From Kineosphaera limosa NBRC 100340 (GTDB lineage: Bacteria; Actinomycetota; Actinomycetes; Actinomycetales; Dermatophilaceae): 43,601 nucleotides of DNA. A program made the position numbers and the translations under genes. Positions within the stretch are counted from its first letter, which is position 1. Every line of letters begins with the position of its first letter. This document shows positions 8,660 to 16,227 of this stretch, piece after piece. Location: positions 1 through 43,601 of the forward strand of contig NZ_BAHD01000058.1 of NCBI RefSeq assembly GCF_000298215.1. Direction: 5' to 3'. The notes below the pieces were generated by a model, which was not told the origin of the DNA, did no database searches, and saw only the letters and a list, made by a program, of their open reading frames with translations.

Positions 8660-10045
8660 TCAATCCCACTGCCGCGGGGCCTTCTCCTCCTGCACGACCT
8701 TGTCGCCGCGCAACAGCGGACCGGAGATGTTCTGGCCCAACTGCTTGAGGGCCAGACGGCCGACGAGCTGCTGGTTGGTGGTGACTCGCTCGGCGCGGCC
8801 GTTGCCGAGAAAGGTGATGACCCAGTGCAGGAGGGTCGTGACGCGGGCCTTGAAGCCGACCATGGCCAGCAGGTGCACGGCCAGCCACATCACCCAGGCC
8901 GAGAAGCCGGCCAACCGCAGCTTGCCGATGCTGGCGATCGCGTTGAACTTGCTGATCGTGGCCATGCTGCCCTTGTCGACGTACTTGAACGCGCCGGGCT
9001 CCTGCTCGCCGCGCAGCCGCGCCAGGATCTTGCGGGCCGCGTGCTGGCCGCCCTGGATGGCGCCCTGCGCCACGCCGGGGACGCCCTCGACGAACGCCAG
9101 GTCACCGACGACGAAGACCTCCGGGTGCCCCGGGAGAGTCAGATCGGGCTGCACCTTGACGCGACCCGCGCGATCCAGCTCGGCCCCCGCGGCGTCGGCG
9201 ACCACCTTGCCCAGCGCGTTGCCCTGCACGCCCGCGGCCCACACCTTGCACGCCGATTCGATGCGCTCGGTGCTGCCGTCCTTGTGCTTGACGGTCAACC
9301 CGGTGTCGTCGACATCGGTGACCAGGGCGTTGAGCTTCACCTCGACCCCCATGTCCTCCAGGGCCTTCTTGGCCTTGCCGCCGAGCCGGTCACCGAAGGC
9401 ACCGAGCACCGTCGGGGCTCCGTCGAGCAGGATGACGCGGGCGTCGCGGGAGTCGATGCGGCGGAACTCGCGGGCCAAGGTGGTGTTCGCCAACTCCCGG
9501 ATCTGCCCGGCCATCTCCACGCCGGTCGGGCCGGCGCCGATGACGACGAAGGTCAGCAGCCGCTCCTTGTCTTGCGGGCTCTCCTCCATCTCGGCCAGCT
9601 CGAACGCGCCGAAGATGCGCGAGCGCAGCTCGAGGGCGTCGTCGATGGACTTCATGCCCGGCGCGAAGACCGCGAAGTGGTCGTTGCCGAAGTAGGACTG
9701 CCCGGCGCCGGCAGCGACGATCAGCGAGTCGTAGGGCAGCACCGTCTCCTTGTCGTGGAAGCGGGAGGTGACGGTCTTGTGCTCCAGGTCGATGTCGGTG
9801 ACCAGGCCCTGGATGACGCGCGCGTTGCTCTGGCGGCGCAGGATCTCGCGGGTCGGCGGGGCGATCTCGCCCTCGGACAGGATGCCCGTGGCCACCTGGT
9901 AGAGCAGCGGCTGGAACAGGTGATGGCTCGTCTTGCCGACGAGCGTGACCTTGGTGTCGGGAGCGTCCAGTGCTTTCGTCGCGAACAGACCCCCGAAGCC
10001 GGAGCCGATGACGACGACGTTGTGACGGTCACGCGAAGGGAACAT
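8660..10045 (-). CDS. ndh: Type II NADH:quinone oxidoreductase (NDH-2)
   Basis: NDH-2 moves electrons from NADH to menaquinone at the inner face of the membrane without pumping protons. The 461-residue protein has an FAD-binding Rossmann motif VVVIGSGFGGLFA at about residues 10-22 and a second, NADH-binding motif VVIGAGPTGVEMAG near 167. The quinone/FAD region reads VFVVGDLAFVEG, then GVAQGAIQGGQHAAR. The C-terminus has hydrophobic segments (WVMWLAVHLLAMVGF and LLHWVITFLG) suited to membrane attachment. The ATG is preceded by AGGAG with good spacing. It reads in the same direction as the tRNA upstream but is separated from it by a strong hairpin, so it should have its own promoter. Confidence 0.94.
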   Translation of the reverse strand: MFPSRDRHNVVVIGSGFGGLFATKALDAPDTKVTLVGKTSHHLFQPLLYQVATGILSEGEIAPPTREILRRQSNARVIQGLVTDIDLEHKTVTSRFHDKETVLPYDSLIVAAGAGQSYFGNDHFAVFAPGMKSIDDALELRSRIFGAFELAEMEESPQDKERLLTFVVIGAGPTGVEMAGQIRELANTTLAREFRRIDSRDARVILLDGAPTVLGAFGDRLGGKAKKALEDMGVEVKLNALVTDVDDTGLTVKHKDGSTERIESACKVWAAGVQGNALGKVVADAAGAELDRAGRVKVQPDLTLPGHPEVFVVGDLAFVEGVPGVAQGAIQGGQHAARKILARLRGEQEPGAFKYVDKGSMATISKFNAIASIGKLRLAGFSAWVMWLAVHLLAMVGFKARVTTLLHWVITFLGNGRAERVTTNQQLVGRLALKQLGQNISGPLLRGDKVVQEEKAPRQWD

Positions 10046-10221
10046 GCGGGGAGTCTCCTGAGGTCTCGAACGGCTGGACCATCCTGTCAGCCCTCCCCCG
10101 CAAGGGCCGACCCCTGACGCCCCTGTCCCGCATATCGGTCATCCTCCGTGCGCAACACGCAGGAGGTCGCCTGGCGCGAGGTCGCCCGCAGTCCGGTACC
10201 CCACCAACGGCACCACGGACG

Positions 10222-10257
10222 ACGGAAGGCCCGGACCTTGCGGTCCGGGCCTTCCGT
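10222..10257 (-). terminator. Strong hairpin terminator behind initiator tRNA
   Basis: A perfect 16-bp stem closes a 4-base loop. Read on the minus strand the loop is GCAA, a GNRA tetraloop. It lies 16 bp downstream of the tRNA 3' end and would end tRNA transcription before ndh. The U-tract is weak, as is common in high-GC genomes. Confidence 0.75.
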
Positions 10258-10273
10258 TAATCCGACGGGATTT

Positions 10274-10350
10274 TGGTAGCGGGGGCAGGATTTGAACCTG
10301 CGACCTCCGGGTTATGAGCCCGGCGAGCTACCGAGCTGCTCCACCCCGCG
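10274..10350 (-). tRNA. Initiator tRNA-fMet (CAT anticodon), CCA encoded
   Basis: The minus strand folds as a 77-nt cloverleaf with encoded CCA. The anticodon loop reads CTCATAA (CAU). Initiator features are visible: three G:C pairs at the base of the anticodon stem (GGG/CCC), no Watson-Crick pair at position 1-72 (C opposite U), and the D-arm sequence AGCAGCTCGGTAGCTCG. The T-arm has GTTCAAATCC. These distinguish it from elongator tRNA-Met. It has its own promoter upstream and a hairpin downstream. Confidence 0.97.
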
Positions 10351-10362
10351 TCGGTGATCCCT

Positions 10363-10391
10363 ACTCTACGCGGAGTACAGCGAGCGTCCAA
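10363..10391 (-). promoter_or_regulatory. Sigma-70-type promoter of the initiator tRNA
   Basis: On the minus strand TTGGAC (10391-10386) and TAGAGT (10368-10363) are separated by 17 bp. The -10 ends 12 bp before the mature tRNA 5' end. This is one of the best matches to the housekeeping consensus in the window. Confidence 0.75.
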
Positions 10392-10405
10392 ATCGGGTGT
10401 CGGGC

Positions 10406-13400
10406 TCAGCCTCCCGTGCCGGTCGGGGTGGGGGTGGCAGTCGGCGTTGCCGTCGGCGTGGCCGTCGGGCTGGCGGTCCCGGTGGCCGCATTGCCCGGCT
10501 CGATCGCACCGCCCTCGGGCTGCAGCGCCATCGCCTCCGCGATGGCCTTGGACATGGCCTCCTGAGCGCGCCCGTAGGCCTCCCAGTCGCCGGCCTTCAT
10601 CGCTGCCTCGCCGGCCTTGAACTGCCGGTCGACCTCGACGAGTGCCGCCCGCAGCTCCGCCGGCGTGCCCGGCTGCCCGGTCGGCGCCGGAGTGGGCGAC
10701 GGGCTCGCACCCGGCGTCCCCCCACCTGGGGTCACCTCGGCGTCACCGGCCTGGGCTCCCGAGCTGCCGCCGAAGAGCTGGTCGAGCGAGGAGTCCAGCG
10801 TGTTGCCCCACGCGATCTTGTTACCGAACGACACGACGACCGCCTGCAACAGCGGATAGCCCGAGTCCCGCCCGGAGACGTAGATCGGCTGCACGTACAA
10901 CAACCCGCCACCCACCGGCAGCGTCAGCAGGTTTCCACGCTGCACCCGACTACCGGTCTGGGAGATGTTGAGGAAGTTGTTCAGCGTCATCGGGAAGTCG
11001 ACCGACGGCGTGTTCGAGGAGTTGATCTGGTTCTGCACCTGGCTCGGTCCAGGCACGTTGGTCGCGCTCGGCAGATCCAGCAGGCGCATCTTGCCGTAGT
11101 CCTCCCGGCGCACCCCGGCTTCGCTGCCCGCGTCCGAATCGACGGCCAGGAAGCCCGTCAAGAACGGTCGGTCGTCACCGATCGGCGAGAACGACGTCGT
11201 CAGGGAGAACGACGGCTCGTCCTGCTCCGGCATCCGGATCGAGAGGTAGTACGGCGGTTGGCCCTCGCCCGCAGCGCCCGCCTCGGCGCGCGTCGGGTCG
11301 ACCGGCACCTTCCAGTACTCACCGCCACCGAAGAAGGTGCCCGGGTCGGTCACGTGGTAGCGGGCCAACAGCTCCCGCTGCACCTTGAACAGGTCCTCCG
11401 GGTAGCGCAGGTGACTCATGAGGTCGCCACTGATCTCGCTCATCGGCGACAACGTGTTGCCGAACGCCGACGACCACGCCTTGAGCACCGGGTCTTGGTC
11501 GTCCCACGTGTACAGCTTCACGGTGCCGTCGTAGGCGTCCACCGTGGCCTTGACCGAGTTACGGATGTAGTTGACCTGCCCCGCGCGCACCTGCTGCACG
11601 CTCTGGGTCCGCGTCGTCACCGCGTCGGCGGTCGCCGTGTCGAGGCTCTGCAGCTTGCTGTACGGGTACGACGCGGACGTCGTGTACCCGTCGAGGATCC
11701 ACTTCACCCGCCCGTCGACCACCGAGGGGTAGGCGTTGCCGTCCAGCGTCAGCCACGGCGCGACCCGCTCGATCCGCTCCCGCGGCTGGCGGTGATCCAG
11801 GATCGTGGAGAAGTCGCCCACCTGCTCGGACAGCAGCAGCTGATACGCCCGGTACTTCACGGCGTAGGCGGCCCGCTTGAAGATGTTGTCCATCGCCACG
11901 CCGCCACCGTTGGCGTAGGTGAACCGCTGCTCACCCTCGGCGCTCTGGTAGTCGATCTCGCGTGGCGGCGCCCCCTCGGGGGCACCGACGACCGAGTAGT
12001 TCGTCGTGCGCTCACCGAAGTAGATGCGCGGCTCGAACGGGGTCAGCGGGCCGCGCGGCGGGATGTCGCGGGTGAAGAAGTCGGGCTCGCCGTCGGCGGT
12101 GCGCCGGTTGCCGTAGGCCGTCACCAGGCCGTAACCGTGCGTGTACACCGTGTGGTCGTTGACCCAGTTGCGCTGCGGCACCCCTTCGAGGTTGAGCTCG
12201 CGCGCGGCGACCACCGTGTCCTGCGGCGGGCCGCCGTCGATCGAGTACCGGTCGACGTCGAGCACGTCGGGGAACTGGTAGTACTGCCGCAGGCCCTGCA
12301 TCTGCGTGAACGTCGGGCTCACGATGAGCGGGTCGAGGATGCGGATACCCGGGATCGTCGCCGCGTCCTCGCGCAGCTGCCCCGGCGTCGCATCGGTCTC
12401 GGCCTGATATTGGGTCTTCTCCATATCCGAGAGCCCGTAGGCCTGCAGCGTGGCCTGGATGTTCTTCTCGATGAACGGAGCCTCCAGCGCCGCCTCGTTA
12501 GGCCGCACTCGCAGGCTCTGCACCGCCATCGGGTACAGCCCGCCGACGACCACCGACATGACGAGCAGCATCGCGACACCGATGATCGGCAGCCGCCACG
12601 AGGTGGTCCAGATCGTCGCGATGAACAGCACCGCGCACAACAGCGCGGCGATGGCCAGGATCGTCTTGGTCGGCAGCACCGCGTACTGGTCGGCGTACGT
12701 CAGACCGGTGATCCGCGTGGAGTCGCGAACGGTCAGCTGGTACCGCTCCAGCCAGTAGCCGGCCGCCCGCACGAGCACGAGCGCGGCGCCCAGCAGCGAC
12801 AGGTGCACCCGCGCGGCCTTCGTCGTGTGGGGGCCCCGGCCGCCCAACTGCAGGCCGCCGTAGATGTAGTGCGTCAACGCTGCCGCCATGAGCGCCAGCA
12901 CGAGGCCCATCGTCAGGAACGAGACGATGAACATCAGCCACGGCAGCGTGAAGACGTAGAACCCGTTGTCCAGGCCGAATGTCGGGTCCTGCGTGCCGAA
13001 GTCCTGCCGGTTCAGCCACAGCAGCACCAACCGCCACTGGCTGGCGGCGGCCGCGCCGGCGAACGCGCCGAGCACCAGCGGCGCCGCAACCAGCGCCATC
13101 CGGCGCAGCGGGTCGATGAGCTCGCGGTAGCGGTCCAGGGCCTCCTGCTGCGGCGTACTCGGCGCGTACAGCGGCCGAGTGCGATAGCCGACGAGCAGGC
13201 TGGAGGCGACGAGCAACGCCACGATGAGGCCACCGACCACGAACAGCCCGGCCTGCGTACCCAGCTGGGTCCACAAGACCCGCGAGAAGCCGACCGACTC
13301 GTACCACAGCACCTCGGTCCAGAACTGCGACGCCGCCGTCAGGACCCCGGCGAGGATGACGAGCACCGCCAGCGTCGTGGCCAACGGACCGGGGCGCCGA

Positions 13401-13786
13401 CGCGGACCTGAGCCCATCGGGCCCACGCGCATCCCGGGGCCACCGGGACCACCGGGGCGACCGGGCCCGCCTGGACCACCGGGAACACCCGGACCAGGGC
13501 GGCTGGGACCGGTCGGCCCCGACCCGCCGGGGCCGCCAGAGCCCTGTCCCGGACCGCTCGAACCGCCCTGGCCCCCAGCGCCACCAGGGCGCCCCGGACC
13601 CATGCTGAAGCCGCCCAGGCCACCGGGGAAGCGGAACGGATTGCCCGCACCGCGCGAACCCCCCGACCCACCCGACTCGCCGGGGTCACCCGGGCCGGGT
13701 CGGCCGGCTCCCTCCGAACCGCCCGGTCGATCGTCGCCGCGGCCCGGCTCCTGCGGGCCTGCGCCCTGGTCCTTGTCGTCACTCAC
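10406..13786 (-). CDS. UPF0182 family large membrane protein with collagen-like N-terminus
   Basis: The 1126-residue protein belongs to UPF0182 (COG1615), a conserved actinobacterial/cyanobacterial membrane family of unknown function. From about residue 135 there are some seven hydrophobic segments, for example PLATTLAVLVILAGVL, FVVGGLIVALLVASSLLVG and MLLVMSVVVGGLYPMAV. A large external domain follows, with family motifs such as YLVLLWLNRQDFG-like text and LSEQVGDFSTILDHRQPRER. Residues 6-132 are dominated by Gly-Pro-rich triplets such as GGPGGPGRPGGPGGPG, an unusual cytoplasmic extension. The C-terminus ends in repeated TATP units. The GTG giving VSDDKDQG was preferred to the ATG 69 bp upstream because typical high-GC3 codon use begins there. 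Upstream inverted repeats suggest regulation. Confidence 0.9.
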   Translation of the reverse strand: MSDDKDQGAGPQEPGRGDDRPGGSEGAGRPGPGDPGESGGSGGSRGAGNPFRFPGGLGGFSMGPGRPGGAGGQGGSSGPGQGSGGPGGSGPTGPSRPGPGVPGGPGGPGRPGGPGGPGMRVGPMGSGPRRRPGPLATTLAVLVILAGVLTAASQFWTEVLWYESVGFSRVLWTQLGTQAGLFVVGGLIVALLVASSLLVGYRTRPLYAPSTPQQEALDRYRELIDPLRRMALVAAPLVLGAFAGAAAASQWRLVLLWLNRQDFGTQDPTFGLDNGFYVFTLPWLMFIVSFLTMGLVLALMAAALTHYIYGGLQLGGRGPHTTKAARVHLSLLGAALVLVRAAGYWLERYQLTVRDSTRITGLTYADQYAVLPTKTILAIAALLCAVLFIATIWTTSWRLPIIGVAMLLVMSVVVGGLYPMAVQSLRVRPNEAALEAPFIEKNIQATLQAYGLSDMEKTQYQAETDATPGQLREDAATIPGIRILDPLIVSPTFTQMQGLRQYYQFPDVLDVDRYSIDGGPPQDTVVAARELNLEGVPQRNWVNDHTVYTHGYGLVTAYGNRRTADGEPDFFTRDIPPRGPLTPFEPRIYFGERTTNYSVVGAPEGAPPREIDYQSAEGEQRFTYANGGGVAMDNIFKRAAYAVKYRAYQLLLSEQVGDFSTILDHRQPRERIERVAPWLTLDGNAYPSVVDGRVKWILDGYTTSASYPYSKLQSLDTATADAVTTRTQSVQQVRAGQVNYIRNSVKATVDAYDGTVKLYTWDDQDPVLKAWSSAFGNTLSPMSEISGDLMSHLRYPEDLFKVQRELLARYHVTDPGTFFGGGEYWKVPVDPTRAEAGAAGEGQPPYYLSIRMPEQDEPSFSLTTSFSPIGDDRPFLTGFLAVDSDAGSEAGVRREDYGKMRLLDLPSATNVPGPSQVQNQINSSNTPSVDFPMTLNNFLNISQTGSRVQRGNLLTLPVGGGLLYVQPIYVSGRDSGYPLLQAVVVSFGNKIAWGNTLDSSLDQLFGGSSGAQAGDAEVTPGGGTPGASPSPTPAPTGQPGTPAELRAALVEVDRQFKAGEAAMKAGDWEAYGRAQEAMSKAIAEAMALQPEGGAIEPGNAATGTASPTATPTATPTATPTPTGTGG

Positions 13787-14095
13787 GCTGATCGCCGTCC
13801 CACTCGCCCACGCCACAGCCCATTTCGTCCGCGCCTCGATGAAGCCACTCCACACCGAATCCGGCCGCGCCGCGGCCTCGCGGATTCGGTCGCCCCACCG
13901 TACCTACCGGCACCGGTCGCCCATGACCGTTGGGAAACGGTCCGGAGCGGGCGCCGAGACCACGGCCGGGTCACGTCACGGGACAAGTATCGAACAGACG
14001 CGCCCGCGCCGCCGCACGGCCCCGGCGCAGGCGCGTCGAGACGCCGATCTGTGCCCGCCCCAGCCGCAGCCGCCCGGGTCGGGCACAGTGGGCGT
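13787..14095. other. Divergent intergenic region, 309 bp, with inverted repeats
   Basis: The region separates the UPF0182 gene and the PPA1309-like gene. It holds a nested hairpin near 13857-13891, with outer arms CCGAATCC and GGATTCGG and inner arms GGCCGC and GCGGCC, and a tighter inverted repeat at 13925-13942. I see no coding signal. A weak GATACT-like -10 on the minus strand near 13985-13990 has no good -35. Confidence 0.5.
13925..13942. promoter_or_regulatory. Operator-like inverted repeat
   Basis: Perfect 7-bp arms GACCGTT and AACGGTC flank GGGA. Size and position between two divergent genes fit a dimeric regulator site; the regulator is unknown. Confidence 0.35.
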
Positions 14096-14611
14096 GTGAA
14101 CCCGCTGCTACCTCCGCTGCTGTCTTGTGCGCGCGACATAGAACGGCACGTCGCCGCCGCCGGTTGGGACCAACCGGCCCGCCTGTTCGCCCTCGTCCCC
14201 ACCGCGCAGCTGCGCGCCGCCCAACCGCACTTGGCCCAGCTGAGCGAGGAGGACGACGACGCGCTCAGCGCCATCGAGCAGGAGGATCTGCCCCCTGCTG
14301 ACTCCGTCGAGACCCTGCTGGCGCAACTCGCGTGGCCCCCCGAGGTCGACGGCATCGCCCTGGCGGTCGAGCGGATCGTGCTGCCGCCGCAGGCGCAGGC
14401 AGACCTGCCGCGGACCGATGCGGAGGCACTGGCCGCCGTCGCGCAGCACCCCGACCGCCAGGACGTGCGACTCTTGGTGGCCGTGCGCCGCGACGGCTCG
14501 GCGACCTGCCTGCTGCGCCAGCGGGCCCACGACAGCGACGACCAGGTAGCCGTCGGTCAAGACATCGCACCGGGCCTGGTGGAGGCGCTGTCCGCAACCC
14601 TGCAGGACTGA
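14096..14611 (+). CDS. PPA1309-family hypothetical protein
   Basis: The 171-residue acidic protein is recognised as the actinobacterial PPA1309-type family, which usually faces the PDZ/Lon-like protease and UPF0182 genes. It starts VNPLLPPLLSCARDIERHV, has the conserved GWDQPARLFALVPT segment near residue 24, an acidic EEDDDALSAIEQEDLP stretch, and AWPPEVDGIALAVERIVLP, which resembles a small alpha/beta domain. VRLLVAVRRDGSATCLLR closes the fold. Function is unknown; no enzyme motif is visible. The GTG start lacks a ribosome site, but a CACAGT sequence lies 6 bp upstream, hinting at a leaderless transcript. It converges on the Lon-like protease. Confidence 0.8.
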   Translation: MNPLLPPLLSCARDIERHVAAAGWDQPARLFALVPTAQLRAAQPHLAQLSEEDDDALSAIEQEDLPPADSVETLLAQLAWPPEVDGIALAVERIVLPPQAQADLPRTDAEALAAVAQHPDRQDVRLLVAVRRDGSATCLLRQRAHDSDDQVAVGQDIAPGLVEALSATLQD

Positions 14612-14643
14612 GCCCGCCCAACTCGGCGCGCCGATGACGCGCT

Positions 14644-14682
14644 GGGATTACGGGGTGGGATTACGGGGTGGGATTACGGGGT
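14644..14682. repeat. 13-bp tandem triplication giving TAA stops in all three frames
   Basis: GGGATTACGGGGT occurs three times head to tail. On the minus strand each copy contains TAA. Because 13 is 1 modulo 3, the three TAAs (14674-14676, 14661-14663, 14648-14650) fall in three different frames. The first is the real stop of the Lon-like protease; the others would halt readthrough or frameshifted ribosomes. Confidence 0.9.
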
Positions 14683-15729
14683 GCAGGTGGGCACGCGGTC
14701 GCCCTGGCCTGCGCCGATCTGCTCCACGGCCTGCCGGGCCTCGTCGAAGGTGGCGACCTTGGCCACCTGTAGACCGTCCGGGATATTGCCGACGACCTCG
14801 GCGCAGTCGGCTGCCGGGGCCAAGAACCAGGTGGCCCCGGCATCCGCTGCGCCGACGAGCTTGTGGGTGATGCCGCCGATCGGGCCGACCGCCCCGTCGA
14901 TGCCCACGGTGCCGGTACCGGCGATCTTCTGGCCGCCGGTCAGTGGGCCGGGAGTGACCTTGTCGTAGACGGCGAGCGCGAACATCATGCCCGCCGAGGG
15001 TCCGCCGACGTTGCCCGCGTCGATGGCCACGTCGATGGAGTCGTCGAATTTCGCCTCCAGGCCGATCCCCACCATCCGACGGCCCTGGTCGATCCGCGTC
15101 GGCACGGCAACGTCGATCTCCTGCCCGGATCGCCGGACGCGCAGCGTGGCGGTCGAGCCGCCCTCCTGGATCAGCGACGACACCTGCGACGCGCGGGTCA
15201 CGGCCGTGCCGTTGACCGCCAGGACGATGTCGTCGGCGTGCAGCCGGCCGGCCGCCGGGCCGTCCGCCAGCACCTGAGCCACGACCGCCTGCTCCGGTTT
15301 GCCGATGGCGCGCAACGCGACGGCCGCCGCGTTGTGCTGCGAGCCGGCCATCTGCGCCGCCGTGCGCTCCTGCACCTGCTGGCGCGTGGTGTCCGGCGGG
15401 TACAGCTCGTCGCGGCGCCGGATCTCGGCGCCGGGGTCGAGGAAGGCGGCGAGCAGGTCCCAGGTGGTGATCTCGAAGCCCGGCCCGCCGTACTGCGCGA
15501 CCGTGGTCAGGTCCAGGGTGCCGGTCGTCGGATAGGTCGGGATGCCGGTGACGCGCACCAGATCGTGGCCGTCCGTCGTCCCCAGCGTGTCGAACACCGG
15601 CCCGGCGCGCAGGATGACGTACGGCGGCCGGTAGAGCAGGCCGGCCACGGCGATGGCCAGCACGACCAGGAGGGCGATGAGGCGGTTGCGGGTGCGCGGG
15701 CTCAGCTGCCAGGAGACGCGGGGGCTCAC
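14674..15729 (-). CDS. PDZ domain-containing Lon-like serine protease (YlbL family)
   Basis: This 351-residue membrane-anchored protease has a short cytoplasmic start, one transmembrane helix at about residues 16-36 (LIALLVVLAIAVAGLLY), a PDZ domain around 145-220 (AGRLHADDIVLAVNGTAV) and a Lon-type proteolytic domain. The catalytic dyad is visible as Ser245 in NVGGPSAGMM and Lys290 in GGITHKLVGA, with the usual spacing. It lacks an ATPase domain, as expected for YlbL. It probably cleaves membrane or cell-surface substrates outside the cytoplasmic membrane. The GTG start overlaps the moaE stop as GTGA; an ATG 15 bp further upstream is an alternative. The gene ends in a repeat that supplies three TAA stops. 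Confidence 0.92.
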   Translation of the reverse strand: MSPRVSWQLSPRTRNRLIALLVVLAIAVAGLLYRPPYVILRAGPVFDTLGTTDGHDLVRVTGIPTYPTTGTLDLTTVAQYGGPGFEITTWDLLAAFLDPGAEIRRRDELYPPDTTRQQVQERTAAQMAGSQHNAAAVALRAIGKPEQAVVAQVLADGPAAGRLHADDIVLAVNGTAVTRASQVSSLIQEGGSTATLRVRRSGQEIDVAVPTRIDQGRRMVGIGLEAKFDDSIDVAIDAGNVGGPSAGMMFALAVYDKVTPGPLTGGQKIAGTGTVGIDGAVGPIGGITHKLVGAADAGATWFLAPAADCAEVVGNIPDGLQVAKVATFDEARQAVEQIGAGQGDRVPTCTP

Positions 15730-16223
15730 GGGGTGCCCACCCACTCGTCGGAACCGTCGTCGAAGACCTGGTGTTTCCAGATCGGCACCCGCGCCTTGAG
15801 GGTGTCGATGAAGTCGCGTCCGGCCGCGAACGCCTCACCTCGGTGCGCCGCGCCGACGGCCAGGACCACGGCGAGATCCCCCACGGCCAGGTCGCCGACG
15901 CGGTGCGTTGCCGCCACCGCGACGACCCCGTCCCGCTCGGCGATCTCGCGCGCCACCTGCGCCAGCACGCGCTCGGCGCTGGGATGAGCGGAGTACCCCA
16001 GCGCCAGCACGCCGCGGCCACCGTCGTGGTCGCGCACCAGGCCGGTGAACGTCACGATGCCACCGACCCCAGGAGCCTGCACCGCCGACGTCACCTCATC
16101 GAGGCTCAGCGGTTGATCACGCACCGCCACCAGCCGCACCTTGCTGTCGGGGCCGGCGTGCTCGTGACCGGCAGCGACGCGCCCGTCGCTGCCGCCGGAC
16201 TCGTCGGTATCCCGCACTGCCAC
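15726..16223 (-). CDS. moaE: Molybdopterin synthase catalytic subunit MoaE
   Basis: MoaE, with thiocarboxylated MoaD, converts precursor Z (cPMP) to molybdopterin in molybdenum cofactor synthesis. The protein is 165 residues. It shows VGGIVTFTGLVRDHDGG near residue 52, HPSAERVLAQVAREIAER, AATHRVGDLAVGD and AAHRGEAF, then the active-site segment VPIWKHQVF with Lys150. The GTG start lies 4 bp after the stop of the upstream SDR-like gene, with AAGGGAG as ribosome site; the open frame upstream of it is shadow. The first 35 residues are a polar extension. No other moa gene is nearby, so MoaD and MoaA/C must be encoded elsewhere. It is coupled to the Lon-like protease by GTGA. Confidence 0.93.
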   Translation of the reverse strand: MAVRDTDESGGSDGRVAAGHEHAGPDSKVRLVAVRDQPLSLDEVTSAVQAPGVGGIVTFTGLVRDHDGGRGVLALGYSAHPSAERVLAQVAREIAERDGVVAVAATHRVGDLAVGDLAVVLAVGAAHRGEAFAAGRDFIDTLKARVPIWKHQVFDDGSDEWVGTP

Positions 16224-16227
16224 GTCC

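Noticed and set aside
10397-13411. Plus-strand open frame of 1004 codons opposite the UPF0182 gene
   Set aside because: Its Arg/His/Val-rich composition is the typical antisense shadow of a high-GC gene; the minus strand has clear UPF0182 family motifs and membrane helices.
14648-16021. Long minus-strand frame overlapping moaE and the Lon-like protease
   Set aside because: It is the second frame of those two genes; it starts inside moaE and turns into Arg/Pro-rich shadow sequence, ending at one of the repeat TAAs.
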